Shown: positions 43,191 to 51,801 of the stretch, one piece after another
Position numbering within the stretch: position 1 is the first letter of the stretch
Layout of the letters: every line of letters starts with the position of its first letter
DNA from: Flammeovirga sp. SJP92
Lineage (GTDB): Bacteria > Bacteroidota > Bacteroidia > Cytophagales > Flammeovirgaceae
Length of the DNA: 64,000 nt
Reading direction: 5' to 3'
NCBI RefSeq assembly: GCF_001583495.1
Contig: NZ_LQAQ01000037.1
Span: 35,775-99,774 of the forward strand
Notes under the pieces: generated by a model
Told to the model about the DNA's origin: nothing
What the model saw: only the letters and a program-made list of their open reading frames with translations
The model's database searches: none
Made by a program: the position numbers and the translations under genes

Positions 43191-43218
43191 GGGATTCCAA
43201 AACAAAGTTCTGGAACCC
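43191..43218 (-). terminator. Intrinsic terminator of the SulP gene
   Basis: GGGATTCCA (43191-43199) pairs with TGGAACCC (43211-43218), with one bulged base. On the minus strand it is followed by TTTTTTAATG. It may also stop the convergent M15 gene. Confidence 0.75.
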
Positions 43219-43247
43219 TTCAAAATATATAAATGTATTCTAAATTA

Positions 43248-45452
43248 TTATTTCACTTTCTGAGCTTCTTCCAACCTCTTCTTCACCACTTCTGAAGCTA
43301 GTTGATCTACGAAGTCTAACATCTTTTCTAATGATTCACCTTCAGAAATCATTTCCCAATCCTTGTGAATCAACATCTCTCTACGCTTACACTCAATACT
43401 GTAAGGTTGATCAGCAATCAACTGTGTGATCTGAGGAGTGAAGAATGAATCAACAAGTTGTTTGTTATTACCAAACACATTAAAAGGCATATTGTTTGAT
43501 TTTGGCATGAGATCAAAGTCATATTGTGTCACAAAATCAAATAAATCTCCTTTTTCTTTGGTATAAAAATCTGGTACTCCGCCTTTGGCAATATTAAAAA
43601 TCAATGCAATTGTAGCCGTATTTGTTTCCGTGGAGAAATCGCTCACGTTCACATAAGTGATATCGCAAATCATAAAGCTGTAATGCTCTCTTGTACCAAG
43701 GATAAAGTTCTTTGCTCTGCGTAGTCTTGATAGAATTGAAAAGGCACTCAAGTAAGGTCTCACAAAAGAAGGACTTAAATTAGCTTCAAAATCCAACTCA
43801 TGAACCAGGGCCATATTTTGAATGATGCCTGCACGCTTCGATAATTCGTATTGAGGCGTTGCTTGTAAATATGGATTAGTAATTTTCCTTCTTGAAGATA
43901 AATGATGTGGAGATTGGAAATGATGGTTTTCAAATCCTGTTTTTATTAATTCTCCTCCTTCCTTCATGAATTTATTTTGAATATTATGAATGTTATTCAA
44001 GAAGGTGTGATCTATAAAAAATGCTTCGCTAAAATCTAATACAATCTTTTGATTTTTAGGCTGGGCATCTATGAGCGATTTAAATTTAAGATAGTTGATG
44101 AAAGAAGCTACTCCAGTGAATTTAATCACCAACCCATCTTCTGATGCAGAAACCTGCGTTTTCAAATCAAACATTTCTTTAATTTTCACTCCTTGTACGA
44201 GTTCTATCATCACTTTTAAAGCAATACCCGCCGCTACACCTACTAAGAGATCTGTTGCTAAAGTAACCATCAAGGTAGTCAAGAATTGCAATAACTGATC
44301 TATACCAACACTGTTGATCTTTTTGAATTCTTTTGGCGAAGCTAATTTAAACCCCGTGAAAACAAGCATTGCCGCCAAAGCTGCGTTTGGGATCGTCTTA
44401 ATTACCGCCGCCGCTAACAAGACAAATAGGAAAAGGAAAAGACCATGATAGAAATTACTCATCCTCCCTTTAGCTCCTGCATTTATATTAGCTGAACTTC
44501 TCACAATCTCTGAGATCATCGGCAAACCACCAATCAATCCGGCGATTGTGTTACCAATACCTACAGCTACTAAATCTTGATTTAAATTGGTTACTCTTCC
44601 TTTTGGATCTAAGGCATCAACCGCTTTTGCACTCAATACCGATTCAATACTTCCCACAAGTGCAAACATCAAAATGTATTTGATAGAAGTGTATGTCAAC
44701 AATTGAGAGAAATCAGGAAATGTAATACCACTTAAAAAACTGTCTGGTAATACCACCAAAAACTGCGATGGATCAATTGCATATTCAAATTCACCTACGC
44801 TGTAACTATGCTGTTGAGAAAGATTAAAAACAAAGCCTAACGGAATAGCGAGTAGCAAAATAAGCAGTGGTGCGGGTAATTTTTTTACAGTAGTATTTTT
44901 AATGTACGGATGAATAAACAGCAAAACTAAACTTAGCACACCGATGACGGTTACTTTAGGATTCAGATGCAAAATACTGTGTGGAATTTCAGCCAATAAT
45001 CCCCAAGGAGATTTTGATTCAGGTACCACACCCATAATCACATGAATTTGCTTACTGATGATAATCACACCAATAGCGGCCAGCATACCTCTGATCACTG
45101 AAATCGGGAACATATCGCCCATTTTACCAAACTTGGCGAAGCCCATAAGTATCTGAAGTACTCCTGAAACTACAATGACTGCCAACGTAAGTTGATAACC
45201 TAAAATAGGATCATTGCCTCCTAACTCTTCCACTGCACTAATGGCAATGGCAATTAATCCTGCTGCTGGTCCTTTGATGGCCAAAGGTGCTTTCGATAAG
45301 AAAGTGACAATTAGTCCTCCAATGATAGCAGTGTAAATTCCGGCAATAGGTGGAAAGCCACTTGCTTTTGCAATTCCCAAACAAAGTGGGAGTGCAATTA
45401 GAAAAACTAAAAAACCAGATATGAAGTTGGATTTGATGGATTTATTAATCAT
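43248..45452 (-). CDS. SulP-family anion transporter with STAS domain and an extra C-terminal domain
   Basis: The inner-membrane part (~1-420) matches SulP: GFLVFLIALPLCLGIAKASG, PPIAGIYTAIIGGLIV, IKGPAAGLIAIAISAVE, NTIAGLIGGLPMISEIVRSS and LAAMLVFTGFKLASPKEFK. A STAS domain follows (~430-510, KIVLDFSEAFFIDHTFLNNI). The last ~215 residues (from about TPQYELSKRAGIIQNM to the end, including ILGTREHYSFMICDITYVNV) form an additional domain that I do not recognise, making the protein 734 residues against the usual ~500-570. SulP proteins carry sulfate, bicarbonate or other anions; the ion here is open. Confidence 0.85.
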   Translation of the reverse strand: MINKSIKSNFISGFLVFLIALPLCLGIAKASGFPPIAGIYTAIIGGLIVTFLSKAPLAIKGPAAGLIAIAISAVEELGGNDPILGYQLTLAVIVVSGVLQILMGFAKFGKMGDMFPISVIRGMLAAIGVIIISKQIHVIMGVVPESKSPWGLLAEIPHSILHLNPKVTVIGVLSLVLLFIHPYIKNTTVKKLPAPLLILLLAIPLGFVFNLSQQHSYSVGEFEYAIDPSQFLVVLPDSFLSGITFPDFSQLLTYTSIKYILMFALVGSIESVLSAKAVDALDPKGRVTNLNQDLVAVGIGNTIAGLIGGLPMISEIVRSSANINAGAKGRMSNFYHGLFLFLFVLLAAAVIKTIPNAALAAMLVFTGFKLASPKEFKKINSVGIDQLLQFLTTLMVTLATDLLVGVAAGIALKVMIELVQGVKIKEMFDLKTQVSASEDGLVIKFTGVASFINYLKFKSLIDAQPKNQKIVLDFSEAFFIDHTFLNNIHNIQNKFMKEGGELIKTGFENHHFQSPHHLSSRRKITNPYLQATPQYELSKRAGIIQNMALVHELDFEANLSPSFVRPYLSAFSILSRLRRAKNFILGTREHYSFMICDITYVNVSDFSTETNTATIALIFNIAKGGVPDFYTKEKGDLFDFVTQYDFDLMPKSNNMPFNVFGNNKQLVDSFFTPQITQLIADQPYSIECKRREMLIHKDWEMISEGESLEKMLDFVDQLASEVVKKRLEEAQKVK

Positions 45453-46117
45453 TATTTCCTTATTGTATTTTCAAACTGAACTCAAAATTCTGAAATCCCT
45501 TTCAGATTAATAGCATAAAAACTATTAATAGATTTTATAACAATCATTAAAATTATTAATGGATCACCTTATTAGGTTTGGTTTTTCTACACTAAAACAA
45601 TGTGTATCAGTAGTATTTTGGATCACAATCGCATCTATTTCGTATAACAAAAAAACAAAACTCCAAGTGTCATTTTTGACATTCCCTATGTAACACACAA
45701 TATATAGGACAAGGAATTTTATGTATAAAAACAGTATAGTTTCAAATTTCAGAAAATGCTCATTCGATCGTTCTGAAAGAAGTCTTTTCTCTTAAAGGTT
45801 ACATATACTCTAAACTGTATTCAAAATGAATTAGTTCATTTTTTGGGATCTATGAGGTGATTTTTCCGGAGTGTGCATTGAAATTCATTTTTCTAATAAA
45901 AAAGCATCTACTTATTGGAAAAAGTATTACAAAATATTTGAAGCTTATTTAGTAAAGTATAACTTTAAGAAAAGGATGTATTCTACATGAGAGAAAACGT
46001 CCTTTATCCCTCTCTATTTTTAAAACTAAACTTATCCTATTATTTGATGAATCTTTGGCAATTGTTTCCAATAAAAGATCATTTCTAATAGGAAAAATTT
46101 TATACAAGCACACTAAC
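45453..46117. other. 665-bp spacer, nothing recognised beyond a weak hairpin
   Basis: No ORF of note. TTTTTCTAATAA and TTATTGGAAAAA (about 45889-45927) form a long A/T-rich stem. A similar pair recurs around 46068-46097. The promoters of the SulP gene (minus) and possibly others should be here. The region runs directly into the family-1 element. Confidence 0.4.
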
Positions 46118-46506
46118 TACACTGTAAACTAAGTTTTCGTTATTTATAGTATTTAGAAATCAGGAGATTTCTGATGATCTGAAGGACACGAATGAAGCTA
46201 ACGCTTAACATTCGCGCCATTGAGCTTTCTACCATTATAGTTTGGTAGTACTCCCCCTGGCATTGAAGGGAAAAGCGTTAAGAATTTCATGAATTGAGCC
46301 GTTAAAAATGATTTTCTTGTTTGAGCAAAGCGAGTTTAAAATCATTGAGGCGAGAGGAATGGAATTTAGCTTTTGACTTCAAAGCCTAGATTTTTTGCTT
46401 CGTTTTTCATCAATGGAAAAATGAAGAAGAAGAAAAGTTGAAAGTAGGACATAAAAACCTGTAGAATAATTGACTGAAAGTTCACGGTAATTTAGTTTAC
46501 AATGTA
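46118..46506 (+). mobile_element. Family-1 MITE-like element, complete copy
   Basis: This 389-bp element has imperfect inverted ends: TACACTGTAAACTAAGTTTT on the left and the complement of TACATTGTAAACTAAATTAC on the right. It is flanked on both sides by CTAAC (46113-46117 and 46507-46511), which looks like a 5-bp target duplication. It contains a CGAATG/CATTCG hairpin (46189-46214) and no transposase. Related copies are at 63682 (cut by the window end), 60678-60899 and 58486-58622 (both reversed) and 17999-18038. It ends 8 bp before the ATG of the next gene. Confidence 0.8.
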
Positions 46507-46514
46507 CTAACACT

Positions 46515-47066
46515 ATGATAATTCGAGAAAGTAAATCTTTTGATCGTGATGCAATTTTAAAGTTGTACACAAACGTTGCTCAATACAGAAAAGGTATTGC
46601 AAGAGGTCCGCATGAAATCTCTGAATCATACGTAAAAAACTTTATGAAGAGCTGTTCTACTGAAAACGGGGGGCTACATTTATTAGGTTTTGATGATAAT
46701 CAATTAATTGCTGAGATACATGCTCAAAAATATGGAATAGAAATTTTTGATCATGTTTTAACTGGAATTACCGTTGTTGTACATGACAAATATCAAGGCA
46801 AAGGATATGGGAAAAAGATATTTGAGCATTTCCTTCAATTTATTGAAAACCATCGACCTGATATTTGCAGGGTTGAATTAGAAGCAAGGAGCTCAAACAA
46901 TAAATCGATACAACTTTATGAAAGTATTGGGTTCCAAAAAGAAGGAATCATGAAATTAAAAACAAGAAATTTTGATGGTATTTTTGAGGATAGTATCATG
47001 TTTTCTTGGTTCAACAAAAATTTTGATGAAAATTTATATAGTGCTTCGATTGAACTTAAGTACTAG
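46515..47066 (+). CDS. GNAT-family acetyltransferase bracketed by repeats
   Basis: The protein (183 residues) is a single-domain GNAT: MIIRESKSFDRDAILKLYTN at the start, TVVVHDKYQGKGYGKKIFEH with the acetyl-CoA loop Q-G-K-G-Y-G, and RVELEARSSNNKSIQLYESI plus GFQKEGIMKLKT. Acceptor unknown; the C-terminal region resembles ribosomal-protein and antibiotic acetyltransferases only in general. The start codon follows the family-1 element by 8 bp, so its leader and perhaps its promoter come from the element. Its last codons (AAG TAC TAG GAC AAAAT) repeat a family-2 element tip, which supplies the stop. Confidence 0.82.
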   Translation: MIIRESKSFDRDAILKLYTNVAQYRKGIARGPHEISESYVKNFMKSCSTENGGLHLLGFDDNQLIAEIHAQKYGIEIFDHVLTGITVVVHDKYQGKGYGKKIFEHFLQFIENHRPDICRVELEARSSNNKSIQLYESIGFQKEGIMKLKTRNFDGIFEDSIMFSWFNKNFDENLYSASIELKY

Positions 47067-47097
47067 GACAAAATGATATAGTGAAACCTTCATCTCA

Positions 47098-47667
47098 ATG
47101 CATCAACTTAAACAAGCCATCACTAATACCTTTCCTCTTTCTGAAGAAGTTCTTCACGAATTTACTTTATGCTGGGAAAAAGTGGAGTACCCTAAAGGAA
47201 GCCTACTTTCTGTACCCGAAAAGACCGATAAGTATCTTTATTTTACAGTCTCAGGAGTACAAAAAGCATATTACTTGAACAATGGGAAAGAGACAATCAT
47301 TTCCTTTACGCAGGCCAATCACTTTACCTGTGCTCCAGAATCTTTCCTGACACAGCAACCTTCTCAATATTATTTTGAATGCATTACTAAAAGTGAATTT
47401 TATCGATTATCACACCCGCACTTTGAGGTTCTGAAAAAGCAACATCATGAAATTTTTGAGTTTCTACTGACCGCTTTGATGGGCTTGGTCAACACGATCA
47501 ATAGCCGGTTTATCAAACAATCCACCTTAAGAATTGAAGAGAAGTTTGAGGAGTTTATGGAATGCGAAGCACACCTGATTAATATGATTCCTCACAAAGA
47601 CATTGCAAATTACCTCAGTATGAACCCTACCAACTTTTCCAAGCTTCTGAATTCTGTAAAAGTTTAA
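47098..47667 (+). CDS. Crp/Fnr-family transcriptional regulator
   Basis: This 189-residue regulator has an N-terminal cyclic-nucleotide-binding-like fold (YPKGSLLSVPEKTDKYLYFT, VSGVQKAYYLNNGKETIISF, CAPESFLTQQPSQYYFECIT). A long dimerisation helix follows (~110-150), then a short winged-helix part (IPHKDIANYLSMNPTNFSKL). Residues needed for cAMP are not obvious; most Bacteroidota relatives respond to other signals. It lies 66 bp upstream of a zinc-type oxidoreductase gene on the same strand, a common pairing in which the regulator controls the neighbour (inference). Confidence 0.85.
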   Translation: MHQLKQAITNTFPLSEEVLHEFTLCWEKVEYPKGSLLSVPEKTDKYLYFTVSGVQKAYYLNNGKETIISFTQANHFTCAPESFLTQQPSQYYFECITKSEFYRLSHPHFEVLKKQHHEIFEFLLTALMGLVNTINSRFIKQSTLRIEEKFEEFMECEAHLINMIPHKDIANYLSMNPTNFSKLLNSVKV

Positions 47668-47733
47668 TCTTGGTGTAGACAAAGATTTATTTATCAAAGC
47701 ATCTCTACTTTTGTCCAAACAAACAAAACGATT

Positions 47734-48666
47734 ATGAAACAAGTAGTATATCACAAATACGGAAGTAGTGAAGTCTTGCAGGTAAAGGAGCAACTCAAAC
47801 CCTCTATCAAAGGGAAAAATTCACTGCTGATCAAAGTACATTATTCTTCTCTAAATGCTGTTGATTGGAAAAACAGGAAGGGTGATCTTAGAGTTTTTTC
47901 AGGGCTTTTGAGGCCTAGAACCCGACAAGGTTTTGATGTGGCGGGTATAGTTGAACAAAAGTCTGATGATGTCAAAGGGTTTGAAATTGGTGATAAAGTG
48001 GTGGTGCTTTTAGGGAATTTTGAAGGAGGTTCACTCAGTGAATACGTCAAAGTAAAAACTAATCATGTAGTCAGAATTCCTGATGGAATTGATTTAAAAA
48101 ACATTGGTGGATTGCCCATGGCAGGCACTACAGCATGGCTCGCATTACTAAAAAATGGCAAGCTAAAAAAAGGAGATAAAGTACTGATTAATGGTGGAAG
48201 TAGCGGAGTCGGTCACTTGGCCATTCAAATTGCTAAGGCTTATGGAGCTGAAGTGACAAGTGTTTCAAGTTCAAAGAATTTAGCATTTTGTAAAGCGTTG
48301 GGAGCTGATCATGTAATCAGTTATCAAGAACAGGATTTTCTAAATTCCTCCCAAAAGTATGATATCATTTTTGATGTTGTATTTAATGCCTCTTTAAAGA
48401 AAACAAAACACTTACTCACCCAAAAAGGCACATATATTGGCACTACACCTTCTCCTACCATGATCAAAGAAATGCTCTGTAGCAAACATGCCGAATTTGT
48501 AGCCGTAAAACCTCATCAAGAAGCCTTAGCTGATTTGATGAAGTTGATAGAACAACAAAAATTACAAGTCAAAATAGACCGGGAGTTTATATTAGAAAAC
48601 ATCGTTGAAGCTCATCAGTATATGGAGCAGTCTAGGGCGGTTGGAAAGGTCATTATTAAAATGTAA
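47734..48666 (+). CDS. NAD(P)-dependent MDR oxidoreductase (quinone oxidoreductase type)
   Basis: The protein (310 residues) is a zinc-independent medium-chain dehydrogenase: VVYHKYGSSEVLQVKEQLKP, VHYSSLNAVDWKNRKGDLRV, GFDVAGIVEQKS, GLPMAGTTAWLALLKNGKLK and the NADP-binding VLINGGSSGVGHLAIQIAKA. The zinc-ligand Cys/His residues of alcohol dehydrogenases are absent. This subgroup (quinone oxidoreductase/RTN4IP1-like) reduces quinones or enones with NADPH. It is downstream of the Crp-like regulator gene and upstream of a REP-like palindrome. Confidence 0.88.
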   Translation: MKQVVYHKYGSSEVLQVKEQLKPSIKGKNSLLIKVHYSSLNAVDWKNRKGDLRVFSGLLRPRTRQGFDVAGIVEQKSDDVKGFEIGDKVVVLLGNFEGGSLSEYVKVKTNHVVRIPDGIDLKNIGGLPMAGTTAWLALLKNGKLKKGDKVLINGGSSGVGHLAIQIAKAYGAEVTSVSSSKNLAFCKALGADHVISYQEQDFLNSSQKYDIIFDVVFNASLKKTKHLLTQKGTYIGTTPSPTMIKEMLCSKHAEFVAVKPHQEALADLMKLIEQQKLQVKIDREFILENIVEAHQYMEQSRAVGKVIIKM

Positions 48667-48705
48667 TATTTTTTATATATTGGATAGTGACACTATTTAT
48701 TACTT

Positions 48706-48743
48706 CATCATTAACCCACGATTTAAATCGTGGGTTAATGATT
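48706..48743. repeat. REP-like palindrome, second copy
   Basis: CATCATTAACCCACGATTT is followed by its reverse complement with one mismatch at the last base. It is the same repeat as at 19681-19718 with compensating changes in both arms (GAC/GTC to GAT/ATC and GCC/GGC to ACC/GGT), so the hairpin is conserved rather than the bases. Confidence 0.75.
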
Positions 48744-48772
48744 ATGAGTTCATAAAGTTTCAATAAAAGTAC

Positions 48773-49432
48773 ATGAAAAGCATTGTAATCATTGCCCTAT
48801 TTTTCTCCTTTACAGGCAATTTATTCGGGCAAATTCCACAAATAGATCATCAAAGAAAATTTAGGCTGAAGTTGACGCATTATCTTGATTCAATTGGATT
48901 TGCAGGGAAAGCAAACTTTAAGGAAATTAATTACGAATTAAGAGTTTGGAAGAGCAATTATGCTACCGGCCAAACCAAAATGATACAGCTCATTCAATTC
49001 AAATCGGGTGAAACTAAAGCGAAATCCCTTGAGTATTATTGCTATAATATAATAAGTAGCTGTGATAAGGACAATTACATTATTGAATCTATCAATTTGC
49101 CCAAAAATTGGGAAACTTCGTGGCAAAATATAGTTGACAAAGGTTTATTGAATATTAGAGACCAAAGAGTTGTTGACAATGCGCTTAAAACCCCCAATGG
49201 GGAAATATTAGCTATTGGTTGTGGTGGTGGATTAACTTTTGAGATACTGACCAAAAAAGCAAAACGGAAATTCTACTACTCTAATATCGATAGCTATATA
49301 GAGTTTTATAATAACCTCGGAATCCACTCTATTGATTACCAAAAAGCAAAAGAGTTAATAGATATCTTTATGCATGGGTTTGATTGGAAATACACAACAA
49401 AAGGCGTATCGGAAAGGCATGAAGAAGGATAG
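48773..49432 (+). CDS. Exported protein of unknown function
   Basis: This 219-residue protein has a clear signal peptide (IVIIALFFSFTGNLFGQIP, cleavage near residue 21). No family is recognised. The mature part is mixed alpha/beta with the stretches KFRLKLTHYLDSIGFAGKAN, YELRVWKSNYATGQTKMIQL and GEILAIGCGGGLTFEILTKK. The glycine-rich GCGGG is not in a methyltransferase context. It has a Cys pair in YCYNIISSCDKD that could form a disulfide. It is monocistronic, following a REP-like palindrome. Confidence 0.6.
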   Translation: MKSIVIIALFFSFTGNLFGQIPQIDHQRKFRLKLTHYLDSIGFAGKANFKEINYELRVWKSNYATGQTKMIQLIQFKSGETKAKSLEYYCYNIISSCDKDNYIIESINLPKNWETSWQNIVDKGLLNIRDQRVVDNALKTPNGEILAIGCGGGLTFEILTKKAKRKFYYSNIDSYIEFYNNLGIHSIDYQKAKELIDIFMHGFDWKYTTKGVSERHEEG

Positions 49433-49702
49433 GAATCTTCTATTGCTAAACATCCTATATAGTCGAATATTTTGTTGATGGCGTGCCTCACAAAAATCCA
49501 CCTTTAAATCAAAGTGTGCTCAATTAAAAGTAAAATCTGACAAATTTTTCTTGTATTCTAAGAATACTGGCTCAGTTCATTCATTGAATCATAAATAGTT
49601 TCTTTCCTAACGGGATCTTGATCTCTCTAAAAGACATTCGGTGATACGTTATATTCAACTTGAGTTTATACCTATTTCGATCAATATCGGGCGAGATGTT
49701 AA

Positions 49703-50284
49703 TTATTTAATAGAAGACAATAGTTTTTCCATTTCTTTAACTGGATATCTATATTCCTTCTTATTTTCAGCACCAGGATAAGTATAGAGTATACCATTCA
49801 GTGTTTTGAGTAATTCTATTCGAGAACTTTCTGGTTCAAAATACATTGGAAAATAATAGTTTATTTCATTCATTACTCCTAAAACTCTTCTAGAGTTGGT
49901 TTTACTTATCTGTAAACTAGGAGAACTTGAAAGATATGCATCTACAGATGAAGGATCAAAATCCGCATTCATAAGATCTTCTCTTAGTTGATTAATAAAT
50001 ATGAACTGCAGATTTTTAATCGTTTTTATAGTAGCATCTTCTATAAAAGTCATGTATAATGTCTCAGAATGAACAAATAAAAGTCCTTTCTTTCTTCCAA
50101 TTGATAAGAGATTCACATACCAGTTGTTTGCTCCAACTTCTGCTTTCTCTTTCTCTGTTTTATAATGTTTTTTTGTCTTTTCAATGACTTTTTGTGTACA
50201 ACTAAATATCATTTTTGAAGTAATTATCTGTGTTAATCGCTGTTTTAAATATTTGGAGTAAAATGATTTTTTCTCATTATCCAA
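49703..50284 (-). CDS. DUF6933-like cytoplasmic protein
   Basis: The 193-residue protein carries MIFSCTQKVIEKTKK, then NNWYVNLLSIGRKKGLLFVH and SETLYMTFIEDATIKTIKNL. I associate this layout with the DUF6933 family (small proteins of unknown function, often near plasmid or phage-related genes). A longer N-terminal tail than usual (MDNEKKSFYSKYLKQRLTQI) precedes it. Its start overlaps the end of the pentapeptide-repeat membrane protein gene by 8 bp, so the two are coupled. Family call is moderate; function unknown. Confidence 0.6.
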   Translation of the reverse strand: MDNEKKSFYSKYLKQRLTQIITSKMIFSCTQKVIEKTKKHYKTEKEKAEVGANNWYVNLLSIGRKKGLLFVHSETLYMTFIEDATIKTIKNLQFIFINQLREDLMNADFDPSSVDAYLSSSPSLQISKTNSRRVLGVMNEINYYFPMYFEPESSRIELLKTLNGILYTYPGAENKKEYRYPVKEMEKLLSSIK

Positions 50285-51593
50285 CTATAATCGTATTAGC
50301 TAAATAAGCTAGACATATTAAGCCTACACTATATTCAATGTAAATTAACAACGTAAAGGGTACATTTCTGTAATTAATGGCTTTAAAATCTAATTTCAAT
50401 CCAAAGAAAATAAAAGCTGTATACAAAAAGGGATGATATATCTTTCTTATAAACCAGTATTCAGAGTCTAGTAGATATTGAATAGACTCAATATTATAAA
50501 TCTCAATAATTGATTTATAGTGAATGACTGCTTTCTTATGTGTCTCATATGAATAACGATGGAAATAAATTGCAAAAATATTGATCACATGGAATAAAAA
50601 GAAAATGACTAATGTATTTCTGAATACCAATGTTTTATTGTAACCATAATCCCACCAATATTTATCTAAGAAGTTCAGAGTATTATTCTTAATATAGGCC
50701 CATTTTCCTTTTTTAGCCTTTTCTAAATAGACAAACTCCTTTTTTTCTTTATCAGCTTTCTCATAGCCACTAGTATAACCATACTTTTTTTGCATGGCCA
50801 TTACCTGCTCATAAATGGATACAGTAGCTGTATAGTTTCTAGTTGTATCATGATATATCTTAAACAGATTATAATCAAATTTAAATTTTTCAATATTAGT
50901 TGAGAAGAGACTAATAACACATTCCCGTTTATTAGAATCTAATCTACTTAAAGTTAGATCAATAATCTTTTCTGTAGTGGTATGGTCAAAAATTATAGTA
51001 TCCGGAAGAAGAGTATAATCAAAATTTACCTTTCCTTTAAATTGAGCTCCATAAAAATTTGCCAAGGAATCAAATTGAGTTTTTCTAAAATATGCACCCG
51101 AATTAAATTTAGCGTAATTAAAATCTACAAATGAATGGAATTGAGCATAATTAAAATTTGCCAAGGAATCAAATTGAGCACCATTAAAATATACATTTGA
51201 ATGAAATTGAGCATTATCAAAGTCTGCCAAGAAATCAAATTGAGCTACTCTAAAACCTGCATTTGAATGAAATTGAGCCTCTCTAAAAGCTGTTTTTGAA
51301 TGAAATTGAACTCCATCAAAATTTACATTTAAATGAAATTGAGTGTAATCAAAATCTACATTTGAATGAAATTGAACGTCATAAAAAACTTCATCTGATA
51401 AATATTTATCTTTTATTCCAAGTATTCTAAATATTATGTCTTTTTTTTCTTTCACTGAATCATACTCAACCTCTTTTTTTTCATAATTTCTATTCAAATA
51501 AAAAATACCAGATGGTACATTATATTTCACTTCCTGAGCAAAAAGATCAGTTAGAGATAAAACAAGAATAATAGAAAGTAGAAGTTGTTTCAT
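50277..51593 (-). CDS. Pentapeptide-repeat membrane protein with eleven 11-residue units
   Basis: After a signal peptide (LLLSIILVLSLTDLFAQEVK) the protein has eleven consecutive 11-residue units of the type QFHSNVDFDYT (~80-200; other examples QFHSNVYFNGA, QFDSLANFNYA). This is the 5+6 spacing of Pentapeptide_3 repeats, which fold as a right-handed four-sided beta helix. A middle domain follows (IYEQVMAMQKKYGYTSGYEK), then three predicted C-terminal helices (~318-338, 384-402, 412-435). The helix would face the periplasm. The stop overlaps the DUF6933-like gene by 8 bp. Role unknown. Confidence 0.75.
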   Translation of the reverse strand: MKQLLLSIILVLSLTDLFAQEVKYNVPSGIFYLNRNYEKKEVEYDSVKEKKDIIFRILGIKDKYLSDEVFYDVQFHSNVDFDYTQFHLNVNFDGVQFHSKTAFREAQFHSNAGFRVAQFDFLADFDNAQFHSNVYFNGAQFDSLANFNYAQFHSFVDFNYAKFNSGAYFRKTQFDSLANFYGAQFKGKVNFDYTLLPDTIIFDHTTTEKIIDLTLSRLDSNKRECVISLFSTNIEKFKFDYNLFKIYHDTTRNYTATVSIYEQVMAMQKKYGYTSGYEKADKEKKEFVYLEKAKKGKWAYIKNNTLNFLDKYWWDYGYNKTLVFRNTLVIFFLFHVINIFAIYFHRYSYETHKKAVIHYKSIIEIYNIESIQYLLDSEYWFIRKIYHPFLYTAFIFFGLKLDFKAINYRNVPFTLLIYIEYSVGLICLAYLANTIIVG

Positions 51594-51721
51594 TTTAGTT
51601 CAGAAGTAAGTTTAGCATTGAGTAAAATGTAATATAATGAAAAAGTGGTTTTTAAATAATATCAATTGACAGGCTTATGCAGTTTATTTTTAGTTTAACA
51701 TATAGCATGTTATATAAAAAA

Positions 51722-51748
51722 TCCCCAAAACAATTGATGTTAAGGGGA
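51722..51748 (-). terminator. Intrinsic terminator after the nuclease gene
   Basis: CCCC and AACA (51723-51732) pair with TGTT and GGGG (51738-51747) across small A/A mismatches. On the minus strand it is followed by TTTTTTATAT. A second perfect stem, GTATTCTCA/TGAGAATAC, lies closer to the stop codon (about 51761-51790). Confidence 0.6.
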
Positions 51749-51801
51749 AACTGTTGTTCTTGTATTCTCAATGCTTTATCAATGAGAATACTGAACCTAT
51801 A

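Noticed and set aside
50900..51400. DNA tandem repeat suggestive of a CRISPR or satellite.
   Set aside because: The 33-bp periodicity is explained by the 11-residue pentapeptide-type repeats of the encoded protein.
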